Of a stretch of 64,000 nucleotides of DNA, positions 26,885 to 35,744 are shown piece after piece (positions within the stretch are counted from its first letter, which is position 1; each line of letters starts with the position of its first letter). A model generated the notes under the pieces. It was not told where the DNA came from. It did not search any database and saw only the letters and a list, made by a program, of their open reading frames with translations. The position numbers and the translations under genes were made by a program. The stretch is from an uncultured bacterium (GTDB lineage: Bacteria > Elusimicrobiota > Elusimicrobia > Elusimicrobiales > Elusimicrobiaceae). The DNA is taken from NCBI GenBank assembly GCA_949294095.1, contig CASFFZ010000010.1, positions 1 to 64,000 on the forward strand. Reading direction: 5' to 3'.

Positions 26885-27235
26885 ATGAAAGCATTTATGA
26901 CGTATTACTGGGACGTGCTTAAAAACCACTATGTGGATTTTAAAGGCCGCGCCACCCGCAAAACGTACTGGTTGTTTGTCTTGTTTAACTCAATTATCTT
27001 TCTCATCTTGAGCGTGATTTTAAGTTTCTTTGGAGACGCAGGCAATATTCTTTATTTTCTGTGTCTCTTTGCCGTGGTGTTGCCTTCGTTGGCTATTTTG
27101 GTGCGCCGCTTGCACGACACAAACCGCTCCGGCTGGTGGGTGCTTATTTCCCTGTTGCCGTTTATCGGTACGTTGATTTTGCTGATTTTCCTCGTGCTGC
27201 CCAGCACCGAAGGCGAAAACCGCTTTGCAAACTAA
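26885..27235 (+). CDS. DUF805 membrane protein
   Basis: 116 residues from ATG 26885 (GGAGGGG upstream). The family signature is clear: WDVLKNHYVDFKGRATRKTYW at the start, then four hydrophobic helices with the conserved VRRLHDTNRSGWWVL and a polar end (PSTEGENRFAN). DUF805 proteins are small inner-membrane proteins of unknown role. It is followed by its own terminator, so it is a single gene. Confidence 0.9.
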   Translation: MKAFMTYYWDVLKNHYVDFKGRATRKTYWLFVLFNSIIFLILSVILSFFGDAGNILYFLCLFAVVLPSLAILVRRLHDTNRSGWWVLISLLPFIGTLILLIFLVLPSTEGENRFAN

Positions 27236-27247
27236 ACGAAAAAGAAG

Positions 27248-27281
27248 TACCGCTCTCTGAGCAGAGGAGCGGTATTTTTTT
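27248..27281 (+). terminator. Terminator of the DUF805 gene
   Basis: TACCGCTC (27248-27255) pairs with GAGCGGTA (27267-27274), followed by seven T. Confidence 0.8.
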
Positions 27282-27302
27282 GCCTTGCCAACTTTACTGA
27301 GT

Positions 27303-28097
27303 ATGAAAAAATCCCGCATTTTCTTATCTGTCTTGTTGCTGGCCGTGGTTGCGTTTGGCGCGTATGCGGCGTTTATGTATGTGTACACCGAATGGAAGTT
27401 CCTGCCGGTGGAGCTGTTGCAGGAACCGAGCTTAGAGGCCCCTCATTCCGAATGGAAAGCGCCCCGGGAACTGCTCTATATTCATAAAGTAAATACGCCC
27501 CGCCGGGCAGAATCCAAAGACGATTGGTTTGAAGGGTATGAGGTGGATTTAATCCCCACTTCAGACGGGAAACTGGCCGTAGCGCACGACCTGGACGAAA
27601 TAGAGGACGGCATACGCCTCTCCGACATTTTTGCCGCCGTGGACGACCCGGCCCAAAAAGCCTATTGGCTGGATCTGAAAAGCGAACTGACGCCGGAACA
27701 GTTAAACCAAATTTTGCTGACCGCCAAAGCCTTTGGCGTGCCTGTGGAAAATTTATTGTTTGAGGCCGTCCCCGGGCCGACCGCCCGGTTGATAAAAGAA
27801 AAAGATTTGGCGCTGTTGCTGCAGCTGCCCGACGAATTTGACAAAGACGGCGGCGACCCGCAAAAACGCAAGCAATTAAACGAACAAGCACTCAAGCAAT
27901 GGCAAGAGTACCGCCCTGCGGCCGTTTCGGCCAGCTTTGGCAAATATCCGTATCTGCGGGCTTACTTTCCCAAAATGCCTAAAGCCATTTATTATTCCGC
28001 CACGGTGCGCCCCAGCTTAAAAAAACCGTTTATGGTAAACAATATAAAAGAAGACCCGTCCGTCAAAATTTTTATGATTGACCAATACACCTTTTAA
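27303..28097 (+). CDS. Membrane-anchored GDPD-like (FAM151/menorin-type) protein
   Basis: 264 residues from ATG 27303; no good ribosome-binding site precedes it. Residues 5-25 form a signal anchor. The body looks like the TIM-barrel phosphodiesterase superfamily: YIHKVNTPRRAESK gives the first His, FEGYEVDLIPTSDGKLAVAHD gives the acidic pair and the His-Asp, and YWLDLKSELT the next acidic strand. The spacing resembles FAM151-like members more than classical glycerophosphodiester phosphodiesterases. Likely a periplasmic phosphodiesterase; substrate unknown. The HD-domain gene follows after 14 bases. Confidence 0.65.
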   Translation: MKKSRIFLSVLLLAVVAFGAYAAFMYVYTEWKFLPVELLQEPSLEAPHSEWKAPRELLYIHKVNTPRRAESKDDWFEGYEVDLIPTSDGKLAVAHDLDEIEDGIRLSDIFAAVDDPAQKAYWLDLKSELTPEQLNQILLTAKAFGVPVENLLFEAVPGPTARLIKEKDLALLLQLPDEFDKDGGDPQKRKQLNEQALKQWQEYRPAAVSASFGKYPYLRAYFPKMPKAIYYSATVRPSLKKPFMVNNIKEDPSVKIFMIDQYTF

Positions 28098-28111
28098 TTT
28101 CAGGAGCCGAT

Positions 28112-28696
28112 ATGAACCCTAATTTTACGCGCGAGCAAGCGTTGGAACTGTTAAAAAAATACAACAAAGAGCCCTTTCATCTTTTGCACGCCTTAACGGT
28201 GGAAGCCGTCATGCGCTGGTATGCTCAAGCGTTGGGATATGCACAGGAAGCGGATTTTTGGGGGCTGTGCGGGCTGTTGCACGATATTGATTTTGAACAA
28301 TTTCCGCAGGAACACTGCCAAAAAGCCCCGCAGCTGCTGGCGGAAATTAACGCCAGCCCCGAGCTGGTGCACGCCGTATGCTCCCACGGCTACGGCTTGG
28401 TAAGCGACGTCAGACCCGAGCACGAAATGGAAAAAGTGCTTTTTGCCGTGGACGAACTGACCGGCCTGATAGGCGCCGCCGCACGGATGCGCCCGTCCAA
28501 AAGCGTGAGCGATATGGAAGTGGCCAGCCTGAAGAAAAAATTTAAAGACAAAAAATTTGCCGCCGGCTGCTCGCGCGACGTAATTACCCAAGGGGCCGCC
28601 CTCTTGGGCTGGCAGCTGGAAACCTTGTTTGAAAAAACCATCGCCGCCATGCGCGCCAGCGAACAATCCGTAAAGCAGGAAGCCGAACAGCTGTAA
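28112..28696 (+). CDS. HD-domain hydrolase
   Basis: 194 residues. HLLHALTVEAVMRWYAQAL supplies the first His and GLCGLLHDIDFEQFP the His-Asp pair of the HD superfamily, with VCSHGYG and AVDELTGLI further on as in YedJ/HDIG-type phosphohydrolases. CAGGAG lies before the ATG. It sits in a two-gene operon behind the GDPD-like gene and ends at a terminator. Probably hydrolyses a small phosphorylated compound or nucleotide. Confidence 0.85.
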   Translation: MNPNFTREQALELLKKYNKEPFHLLHALTVEAVMRWYAQALGYAQEADFWGLCGLLHDIDFEQFPQEHCQKAPQLLAEINASPELVHAVCSHGYGLVSDVRPEHEMEKVLFAVDELTGLIGAAARMRPSKSVSDMEVASLKKKFKDKKFAAGCSRDVITQGAALLGWQLETLFEKTIAAMRASEQSVKQEAEQL

Positions 28697-28714
28697 AACT
28701 TGTTTACACTACAT

Positions 28715-28742
28715 AAAAAACCCGCCCGCAGGCGGGGTTTTT
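28715..28742. terminator. Bidirectional terminator
   Basis: AAACCCGCC, CGCA loop, GGCGGGGTTT with one bulged G, between the convergent HD and sirtuin genes. Confidence 0.8.
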
Positions 28743-28755
28743 GCAAAACACAGAT

Positions 28756-29493
28756 TTATAATTTTAATTCTTTTTCCAGTTGGGCAAAAAAGTCGCCCGC
28801 TTTTTGCGCAAAATACAAATCGGTAATGGTGCCCGTAAAGGAGGAGGCCTGCGGGTTTACTTCAATAATTTTTGCCCCAAACTGCTTGGCCACCAGCGGC
28901 AAACTGCACGCCGGCATTACCTGCCCCGCCGTTCCCACAATAAGCATCACGTCGGCATTTTGCGCCATTTCCAACGATTTTTCATATGCGCGGGGGGGAA
29001 TGCCTTCGCCATAAAAAACAAAATCCGGCTTTAGCACGCCGCCGCAAAAACAATGCGGGGGTTCTTCCTCCAGGGTTACGTCTTCCAGCTTGTATTTCCG
29101 CCCGCAGCGAACGCACGAAAGCGTGTGAATGGTGCCGTGGAATTCCTGTACGTTCTTAGACCCCGCCCGCTGGTGCAGGCCGTCTATATTTTGGGTAATG
29201 ACGCCTTTTACATATCCTTTTTCTTCCAACTTGGCAATCACTTCGTGCGCCTTGTTGGGGGAGGCTTCGTCCATATCCGTAAAAAAAATCTTTTTCATCT
29301 CCCGCCAAGACTCGGCCGGATGCATTTGGAAAAAATTAATTTCAATATACTTGGGGTCGTACTGGTTCCACAGCCCGCCCTGTCCGGTAAACGGCGCAAT
29401 GCCGCTTTCCACGCTTACGCCGGCCCCCGTAAAAACTACGCCGTAAGAGGCGTTTTTAATCCATTTGGCAGCTTCTTTAAGTTCACTGTTCAT
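28756..29493 (-). CDS. Sir2-family NAD-dependent protein deacylase
   Basis: 245 residues. NAD-binding motif VVFTGAGVSVESGIAPF (about residues 19-35), VITQNIDGLHQRAGS, the catalytic His in EFHGTIHTLSC, a zinc site from CVRCGRKY plus CFCGG, and LIVGTAGQVMPA near residue 185. It removes acyl groups from lysines and releases nicotinamide in the cytoplasm. The canonical GIPDFRS is here GIAPFTGQGG, a variant of the cofactor loop. Single gene, divergent from the channel gene. Confidence 0.93.
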   Translation of the reverse strand: MNSELKEAAKWIKNASYGVVFTGAGVSVESGIAPFTGQGGLWNQYDPKYIEINFFQMHPAESWREMKKIFFTDMDEASPNKAHEVIAKLEEKGYVKGVITQNIDGLHQRAGSKNVQEFHGTIHTLSCVRCGRKYKLEDVTLEEEPPHCFCGGVLKPDFVFYGEGIPPRAYEKSLEMAQNADVMLIVGTAGQVMPACSLPLVAKQFGAKIIEVNPQASSFTGTITDLYFAQKAGDFFAQLEKELKL

Positions 29494-29575
29494 AGGGGTA
29501 TTGTATAATATTCTAACCTAAAAAATATCTTGCCCCGCGCATCCCGCTTTGCTAAAGTAACTAAGGGAGACTTTT

Positions 29576-30343
29576 ATGACCAAAACCATACCTGCCGCCA
29601 AACGTTACCTGTACGATATCCTGCAATTTAACAACCGCAGCAAAGTAACCACCGCGCTCAACGCGCTTATTATTACGCTTATTTTACTCAGCGTTCCCGT
29701 AGACGTGCTGGAAAGCGTGCAGGACGTAAGCCCCGCGGTAAAACGCATCATCTACCACGTGGACTTGGTCATGAGCCTGATTTTTGCCCTAGAATACGCC
29801 CTTAGGCTGATTACCTGCACCGAAGACCCCCGCTTCAGCCGCCCCATTGTAGGCCGGCTGAAATACATGTGCACGCCTTTAATGCTGATAGACTTGTTTG
29901 CCATTTCGCCTTTCTTTATTTTGGGCACGGGCATGGTGCGCATGCTGCGCGTATTTCGCATTTTAATGCTGATGCGCTACACCAACGCCATTCAGCTGGT
30001 AAACAATGTCGTCAGCGAGAAAAAAAGCGAACTATCCATTTGCGGGGCATTTTTGCTGATGCTGTGGGTGTGGAGCGCGTTTATGATTTTCCGGGTGGAG
30101 CACGCCGCCCAGCCGGAAGTGTTCCGCAATATGCTGGATGCCATGTGGTGGTCGGCCGAAACTTTTACCACGCTGGGCTACGGCGACATTGTGCCCATTA
30201 CGCTTTTCGGACGGATCATCACCGTCATTACGGTAGCCATGGGGCTGGTGCTCTTTGCCATTACCACGGCCGTGCTGACGGCGGGCATTGTGCAGGAAAT
30301 CCAAAAATTTGAACACAAAAAACAACAACCGCCGCAAGTGTAA
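29576..30343 (+). CDS. Voltage-gated-type potassium channel subunit
   Basis: 255 residues with six hydrophobic helices. S4 carries spaced arginines (MVRMLRVFRILMLMRY, about residues 122-137). The pore loop WWSAETFTTLGYGDIVPIT (about 193-211) holds the K+ selectivity filter TLGYGD. A short hydrophilic tail follows S6, with no RCK domain. It would form a tetrameric K+ channel in the inner membrane. GGGAGA precedes the ATG. Confidence 0.93.
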   Translation: MTKTIPAAKRYLYDILQFNNRSKVTTALNALIITLILLSVPVDVLESVQDVSPAVKRIIYHVDLVMSLIFALEYALRLITCTEDPRFSRPIVGRLKYMCTPLMLIDLFAISPFFILGTGMVRMLRVFRILMLMRYTNAIQLVNNVVSEKKSELSICGAFLLMLWVWSAFMIFRVEHAAQPEVFRNMLDAMWWSAETFTTLGYGDIVPITLFGRIITVITVAMGLVLFAITTAVLTAGIVQEIQKFEHKKQQPPQV

Positions 30344-30366
30344 ACTTATGCCAACTTTTGTCCAAA

Positions 30367-30405
30367 CAAAAACCGCCCGCACTTTTTACCGTGCGGGCGG
30401 TTTTA
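30367..30405. terminator. Bidirectional terminator
   Basis: AACCGCCCGCAC (30371-30382) pairs with GTGCGGGCGGTT (30391-30402). Confidence 0.85.
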
Positions 30406-30415
30406 TAAAATGGGC

Positions 30416-31987
30416 TTAGAACAAAAATCCAATCATCAGCGACACAGCGGCAGAATCCGGCACGCTGGTACCGTCAACATCGGTGGTACCGTCACTGACA
30501 GCGCCGGCTAACTCAATATGAAAGCGCATCATATTCAGCCCCAGCCCAGCCGTATAGTAAGGCGCCACGGCAGAACTGGCCAGATTTTTGTTATATCCCA
30601 GCCGCAGCGGGATATTAAACGAAGGGCGGTTTAACAGATTAATTTCCATACCCACCGCCAGCTGACGGGATTGCACGCCGTCTAGCAAAGTATCGTTTTC
30701 CGTTAAATCCAAATCGGCGGCCAGCGTCATAAACGAGAACGGATTTACCGCCGCACCCATACGCACCTGCGGGCGGAGCTGGTATTTGTCCGTATTCCAA
30801 TGGGCGATAATGGCCGGATCTAAATCGGCGGGAGCGGCCGGACGGTCAAATTTCGGGCCGTTGATGTTGCGAACCGTCAGCCCCAGCTGCGGGTTGAGCA
30901 AAATGTCGCGGTCCAACACGCGGGAAAGATTCAACTGGGCTCCCAAATCAATACCCAAGTTCACGCTGTTTTTCTTATTATCGTAGGCCTTTTCAAAAAT
31001 ATCTGAAATATCTTGATTGTCGCTCAAAATCATCACGCCGCTCTGAGCGGTATAGCCGTCAATCACTTTTAAGTTGGCCCCCAGTTTAAGCCCTGGGATT
31101 ACCTGCGCACCATACCCCAAGGACACTTCGGCAAAAGTGGCCGCATCGGCCATAGCAAGCGTTTGGTTTTGGGCATACGAACCCGAGGCAGACGCCGCTT
31201 GATTAATGATATTTGCCGCACCGCCCATGCTGGACACGGCCGTCTGCACCGCTTCGGCAATTTGCTGGGCGCTGCCGCCTGCCGCCGCCGCGGCATTGAT
31301 AAAGGCGTTGGCTAATTCCTGGCTGTTTGCATATCCGCCGCCTAACAGTTGGTTTAAGGAATCAAACACCCCGTTTTGGTTAATGGCCTGGGCCAACGCA
31401 TCAGCCGACGACTGGTTGCTCCCGGCGGAACCGGTAGATCCCAGCTCAAGCCCGGTCCCGGTACCGGCCAAACCAATATTTTTCGTATCCACCACCGGCA
31501 AAATGGACATACTGCCCAGCGCCCGGGCGGTAACGGCGAAATTCTTCATTTTGAATCCGATTCCGGCGTCCGCGTCCACCAGCGCCCCCATATCTTTGCC
31601 GACCAATTTGGAAATATCGTCCAATCCTTCAAAGATTGTGCTTAAATTTTCCGCACTGACGGTCTGCCGGTTGTCTATGGCTGAAGCCAAATTTTTATAC
31701 CGGTCCGCCATATCCGTCAAATCACTCACGCTTTCCAGCACATTTTCCGTCGCCTGGAACGAAGCCCCGGCGTTGATGGCAAACCCGCTGTCGTTTAATT
31801 CGTTTTCATCTTGAGCCAGCCCGGCCGGGTTCCAGTACTGGGCATCTACGCCGTAGGCCGTAGCCACGCCGGCGCCGCCCATACCCATCGCGCGCGTACC
31901 CACCAGCTGCCAAGATTGTGCGTCCGCCTGAAATGCGGCCAAAAACGCTGCAAGACATAACGCCATTGCAACAACTTGTTTCTTCAT
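30416..31987 (-). CDS. PorV/TraF_2-like outer-membrane beta-barrel protein
   Basis: 523 residues. Signal peptide to about residue 23 (AAFLAAFQADAQ). The mature N-terminus WQLVGTRAMGMGGAGVATAYGVDAQYWNPAGLA is the signature of the FadL-related UPF0164/PorV/TraF_2 barrels. An inserted Ala/Ser-rich helical part (about 75-290) interrupts the barrel, whose strands resume afterwards (GLTVRNI, AAVNPFSFMTLAADLDL) and end in the aromatic terminus IGFLF. It is exported to the outer membrane; role unknown. GGGGGA lies before the ATG. Confidence 0.8.
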   Translation of the reverse strand: MKKQVVAMALCLAAFLAAFQADAQSWQLVGTRAMGMGGAGVATAYGVDAQYWNPAGLAQDENELNDSGFAINAGASFQATENVLESVSDLTDMADRYKNLASAIDNRQTVSAENLSTIFEGLDDISKLVGKDMGALVDADAGIGFKMKNFAVTARALGSMSILPVVDTKNIGLAGTGTGLELGSTGSAGSNQSSADALAQAINQNGVFDSLNQLLGGGYANSQELANAFINAAAAAGGSAQQIAEAVQTAVSSMGGAANIINQAASASGSYAQNQTLAMADAATFAEVSLGYGAQVIPGLKLGANLKVIDGYTAQSGVMILSDNQDISDIFEKAYDNKKNSVNLGIDLGAQLNLSRVLDRDILLNPQLGLTVRNINGPKFDRPAAPADLDPAIIAHWNTDKYQLRPQVRMGAAVNPFSFMTLAADLDLTENDTLLDGVQSRQLAVGMEINLLNRPSFNIPLRLGYNKNLASSAVAPYYTAGLGLNMMRFHIELAGAVSDGTTDVDGTSVPDSAAVSLMIGFLF

Positions 31988-32069
31988 GTATTCCCCCTAA
32001 AATAAAATTTTTTTTTATTTTGCCAAATACCCTACTCTTTGTCAATCTGAAAAAGTGATAAAAATAAAT

Positions 32070-32094
32070 ATCCCCCGGCGTAGCCGGGGGTTTT
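32070..32094. terminator. Hairpin with T-run downstream of the arginine cassette
   Basis: CCCCCGGC (32072-32079), GTA loop, GCCGGGGG (32083-32090), TTTT. It is a second hairpin in tandem with the next one. Confidence 0.65.
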
Positions 32095-32104
32095 CACAAC
32101 ACAC

Positions 32105-32134
32105 AAAAACCCCGCCTTAAAAGCGGGGTTTTTC
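32105..32134 (-). terminator. Terminator of the aaxABC-like operon
   Basis: On minus ACCCCGC..GCGGGGT followed by TTTTT, starting 14 bases beyond the antiporter stop. Confidence 0.8.
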
Positions 32135-32147
32135 CGGTTGGATTCTC

Positions 32148-33602
32148 TTAAATACTTACCAACCCGCGGGAGAAGACGTAAACAGCCGCCAACGCAAACA
32201 CGATAAGCAGCGTAACCACCGCCACTTCTCCTTCGCGAAAAACGGGCTTTCCGTCTTTTTGCTGGCGGCGCGCCCACACAAATACCGGTATTCCAAGCGC
32301 CAGAAAAATAACCGCCAAGAACAAGTATTTAAGCCCCGCCGCATACACCAGCCAGCACCCGTACAGCGTGCCCATGACCGACGTAAACAACGCCGCCGCG
32401 CGGCCCGTGGAAGAGATTTTGGAAAACTCGCCGTCTTCGGTCATCTTCCACAAATACGCCGTGCTGGCAATATACGCCGGCAATACCATCACCCCCGTAA
32501 TGGAAAGCATGGTGTTCCACGCGTTGTTGGAAAAATACACCATAAAAATCGCCAGCTGCATAATGATACTCGTTACCCACAGCGATACGGACGGAGCGCC
32601 GTTTTTATTTTGAATGGCAAACTGCTTGGGGAAAGTGCCGTTTTCGGCCGCGGCGGCCGGAATTTCGGCGGCGATCATCGTCCAGGCCAGCCACGAGGAA
32701 AGCACCGCAATCAACAGGCCGATGTTCATTATCCACGCGCCCCACGGGCCGACGACTTTTTCCAACACGCCCGCCGTAGACGGATTGGCCACGGCGGCGA
32801 TTTCTTCCTGCGTCAGAAACCCAAACGGCAGGACAGACAAGCCGATATAAATGACCAAACACCCCAAAAAGCCCAGGAACGTGGCTTTGCTGACCGCCGC
32901 CTGGCTTTTGGCCCGGGCCGACAGCACTACCGCCCCTTCTATGCCGATAAACGCCCACAGCGTAACGAGCATGGTGCTTTTTAACTGCTCGGGCAAAGAG
33001 CCCAGTGTTTTGCCGCCTTCCGCCATATGACCCCAAAAATTAAAGTCAAATTTATCCATATGGAAGCTAAACAGCAAAATCAAAATAAACAGCAACAGCG
33101 GCACCAATTTGCCGATCGTGCCGATGATATTTAACACCGCCGCCTGCTTTACGCCGCGCAGCACCACAAAGTTAAACACCCAAATCAGCACCGAGCCGCA
33201 TACGATAGACAGCAAGTTATTTCCGCCCGCAAAATACGGGGGGAAAAAGTAATTCAGCGCGTCCATCGTAATAACTGCAAAGCCCACATTGCCGAAAATC
33301 TGGCACAGCCAATACCCCCAGCCGATGGTAAAGCCCACATACGGGCCAAACCCCTGCCGTGCATACATATAGATGCCGGAAGTTAAATCCGGCTTTACGC
33401 GCGACAGAATGCTAAATGTATTGGCGATAAAATACATCCCAATCCCGGTAACCACCCACGCCAACAGCACGGCTCCCGCGCTGGCGCCGGCGGCCATATT
33501 TTGGGGGAGGGAAAACACGCCTCCCCCAACCATAGAACTAATGACGATACTGGCCAGGCCGATTACGCCCAGCTTTGTTGCCGTATTGTTTTTATCTCCC
33601 AT
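32148..33602 (-). CDS. aaxC: Arginine/agmatine (or arginine/ornithine) antiporter, AaxC-like
   Basis: 484 residues, about 12 to 13 membrane helices, APC superfamily. Signature near the N-terminus: GLASIVISSMVGGGVFSLP, the unwound TM1 that binds the amino-acid backbone. FWGHMAEGGKTLGSLPEQLKSTM and LWAFIGIEGAVVLSARAK match basic amino-acid antiporters of the ArcD/AaxC type. It is the third gene behind the porin and decarboxylase, so exchange of external arginine for internal agmatine is the natural reading. GGGGGATCT forms the ribosome-binding site. Confidence 0.82.
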   Translation of the reverse strand: MGDKNNTATKLGVIGLASIVISSMVGGGVFSLPQNMAAGASAGAVLLAWVVTGIGMYFIANTFSILSRVKPDLTSGIYMYARQGFGPYVGFTIGWGYWLCQIFGNVGFAVITMDALNYFFPPYFAGGNNLLSIVCGSVLIWVFNFVVLRGVKQAAVLNIIGTIGKLVPLLLFILILLFSFHMDKFDFNFWGHMAEGGKTLGSLPEQLKSTMLVTLWAFIGIEGAVVLSARAKSQAAVSKATFLGFLGCLVIYIGLSVLPFGFLTQEEIAAVANPSTAGVLEKVVGPWGAWIMNIGLLIAVLSSWLAWTMIAAEIPAAAAENGTFPKQFAIQNKNGAPSVSLWVTSIIMQLAIFMVYFSNNAWNTMLSITGVMVLPAYIASTAYLWKMTEDGEFSKISSTGRAAALFTSVMGTLYGCWLVYAAGLKYLFLAVIFLALGIPVFVWARRQQKDGKPVFREGEVAVVTLLIVFALAAVYVFSRGLVSI

Positions 33603-33634
33603 AGATCCCCCGAACGATTCTGAACAAAAAACGC

Positions 33635-34246
33635 CTAATCCAGCGCTTTCTGATGCGGCACGGCAACCGGCGCGAACTTAAAGTTCAAAAATCCCATTAC
33701 CGTCAGGCAGTATGCAAACGGCTGGGTAATGTTGATATAGTTGTGCCAAATCTGAAATTCGCTGTGTTTTTCCACCCCACGGATTTCCAGCTCGTGGTTC
33801 AACGATTTATTCAGCCACATATGCGCATGGCCGGAGGCGATTTCGTCATCAATGGGCGTATCAAAATACTCCACGTATTCCGCCGCCCAACCGCCAATGA
33901 GATTTCCTTTTTTATCCTTGCCCCAGCACACGCCTACCCCCGTGGCGATGGCTTTATGGTCTTCAATGCGCGCCCCGTTGCCCGCCATAATTACTTCCAG
34001 CACGGCCCCGTGGGTAAACTGGTCGGCCACGGCGTCCACCGGATAGATGTTTCTATACAGGTCTTTGGGCAAAACAGACGTATACGGAATGACGTTAAAA
34101 TCCTGAATTTTGGCCTGCTGCAAGGCCGAATCGTAGCAAAACGTTTCAAACGGCTGCGGCGGGATGCCGTCGGCCGCTTGGCCGGCGCCGCCCGAAATAA
34201 AGGCCAACGTCGGATATCTGGTGCCTAACACTAATTCTTTTTCCAT
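33635..34246 (-). CDS. aaxB: Pyruvoyl-dependent arginine decarboxylase, AaxB-like
   Basis: 203 residues. The family self-cleaves at a Ser to make a pyruvoyl cofactor; [14 protein letters not shown] (residues 51-64) carries the expected Thr56-Ser57 site, as Thr-Ser in chlamydial Aax[33 protein letters not shown] and the Gly-rich start [15 protein letters not shown] also fit PvlArgDC. It converts arginine to agmatine and CO2, consuming a proton. It lies between an OprB-type porin and an amino-acid antiporter in the chlamydial order aaxA-B-C. Spacing to the antiporter is 32 bases. Confidence 0.9.
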   Translation of the reverse strand: MEKELVLGTRYPTLAFISGGAGQAADGIPPQPFETFCYDSALQQAKIQDFNVIPYTSVLPKDLYRNIYPVDAVADQFTHGAVLEVIMAGNGARIEDHKAIATGVGVCWGKDKKGNLIGGWAAEYVEYFDTPIDDEIASGHAHMWLNKSLNHELEIRGVEKHSEFQIWHNYINITQPFAYCLTVMGFLNFKFAPVAVPHQKALD

Positions 34247-34280
34247 ATGCTATTTCTCCTTATGTATGGAACTACCCCAC

Positions 34281-35519
34281 TTACAACATCACTGTTGTAC
34301 GCAGCCCGGCCACAGTTGTTACCCCCTGATCCGGGCTGAAACCGGCTCTCGGATAGAATTGCACATCCGGAGTAACCGTTACAAATTTGCCAATGCCCCA
34401 CACCCATTGCAGCTCAACAACCGTCTCGCCGCTGCGAAGGAAGGGGGGATATCCCGCCCCGGCAGGGCTCAGGCGGTTGTACGCCGCGCCCAAGGTTATC
34501 ACATCCTGCGGGTTGCGCCCCAGCGGGTTTAGCAGTGAAACACCCAAAACGTACGAATTTTTAATCGGCACCGCCCCGCCCGTAGAGCCGTTGGCGCGGC
34601 CAAAGAGCGCCCACTTGCGGCCGATGTTCTGCTGCATATTAAACGACCAGCCGTTTACGTTTTCATCCTGCTGGGCCACGGCCGGTTGATAATAATACAA
34701 AAAGCTGTACTGCCCGTCGCCCCATTTAAAAGAGGGCGTCCAGGCAAAAGAGCCAAAACCGGTGTACTTGCCGTCAAAAGCGGTTTTGCCGTGGATTTCG
34801 GCCCCGGTAATGTTGGTAGCGTCCTGATAGCCGGCGGCAAACGTAAAGCGGCTGTTTTGCGCCTGCACATACGCCCCCAGCGAGGCCAACGGATACGCCG
34901 ATGAGGCATTTTGCGACAGGGCGTAATTCATCAGCCCCGTTTGCTGGTTGTCCACATATTCCGTACCGTCAAAGTTATAAAGCGGAAACTGCCCCGCGGT
35001 AACGGACAGCCAGTCCCACTTTCCCGGCAGGGTATGGGTGTAGGTAAATTGGGAAAAGAAGTACTGGTTGGCGTCGTAATCGTTTATGTCCGAAACGAGG
35101 TTGGCGCGGTCTTGCAGCACCGAAGCCTGCTGCCCCCAATAGTGGATATAATTATAGTTCACATTCAAGGCGCCTGACCCCCACGCCCGGTCTTGGAACA
35201 TCGTCCACGTAACGTACGGGTAATAAATGCCTTGTATGGCGGTTTGTTTGCCGCCGGGCGCCACGCGCTGGGCCGTGTAGGAAATGTCCAGCCCAACCTG
35301 CAGGCCCAAGTTGTCGGTTAACAATTTTTTGGCTTCTATATATTCGTTTCCAAAGTCCGAAAACGAATGATCTTCCACCCGCTGGCGAGAAAGCCGGCGC
35401 TGTTCGTGCTTGGCAGATGTTTGTGCCGAAGTGGCGGCGCGGGCCTCGCCTGCAAAACAGATGGCCGCACATATTCCCATAAGGGCCAAAATGGCGCCCC
35501 ATTTTTTAAACTTGTTCAT
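34281..35519 (-). CDS. aaxA: OprB-family outer-membrane porin, AaxA-like
   Basis: 412 residues. Signal peptide to about residue 28 (ALMGICAAICFAGEARAA). The remainder is a beta-barrel of the carbohydrate-selective OprB family: LLTDNLGLQVGLDISYTAQ, IYYPYVTWTMFQDRAWGSGALNVNY, NFDGTEYVDNQQTGLMNYALSQN, and FLRSGETVVELQW near the end. In Chlamydia the OprB-like AaxA lets arginine through the outer membrane. The gene is 34 bases ahead of the decarboxylase gene. Annotated from family and position; a sugar porin cannot be excluded by sequence alone. Confidence 0.82.
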   Translation of the reverse strand: MNKFKKWGAILALMGICAAICFAGEARAATSAQTSAKHEQRRLSRQRVEDHSFSDFGNEYIEAKKLLTDNLGLQVGLDISYTAQRVAPGGKQTAIQGIYYPYVTWTMFQDRAWGSGALNVNYNYIHYWGQQASVLQDRANLVSDINDYDANQYFFSQFTYTHTLPGKWDWLSVTAGQFPLYNFDGTEYVDNQQTGLMNYALSQNASSAYPLASLGAYVQAQNSRFTFAAGYQDATNITGAEIHGKTAFDGKYTGFGSFAWTPSFKWGDGQYSFLYYYQPAVAQQDENVNGWSFNMQQNIGRKWALFGRANGSTGGAVPIKNSYVLGVSLLNPLGRNPQDVITLGAAYNRLSPAGAGYPPFLRSGETVVELQWVWGIGKFVTVTPDVQFYPRAGFSPDQGVTTVAGLRTTVML

Positions 35520-35608
35520 AAAAACTCCCTGATATGAAAAATTGGCACACCGAAATGCGTGCTTTTACGTTTTTACCTTAACACGCTGACCAGGTTTTGT
35601 ACAACCGC

Positions 35609-35689
35609 AAAAAAGGATTAGTTTGAAAAACGCCTGCCGTTTCTCCGATGAAGAGTCTTTTTAAACTTGTGCAAAACTAACCCTTTTTT
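35609..35689. repeat. Interrupted inverted repeat between the aaxA-like gene and the D12 methylase gene
   Basis: A 16-base arm at 35609-35624 (AAAAAAGGATTAGTTT) matches the complement of 35674-35689 with one mismatch, 49 bases apart. It lies between divergent genes and could be an operator or an element end. No regulator recognised. Confidence 0.5.
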
Positions 35690-35708
35690 CAGGCTTGCAA
35701 ACGGCGTT

Positions 35709-35738
35709 TTTACATCTTTTTTGTTTTTGGGTTACAAT
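35709..35738 (+). promoter_or_regulatory. Promoter of the D12 methylase, predicting a leaderless mRNA
   Basis: TTTACA (35709-35714), 18-base spacer, TACAAT (35733-35738). The expected start point falls on or next to the ATG at 35745, and no ribosome-binding site is present. Confidence 0.6.
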
Positions 35739-35744
35739 ATAGAT

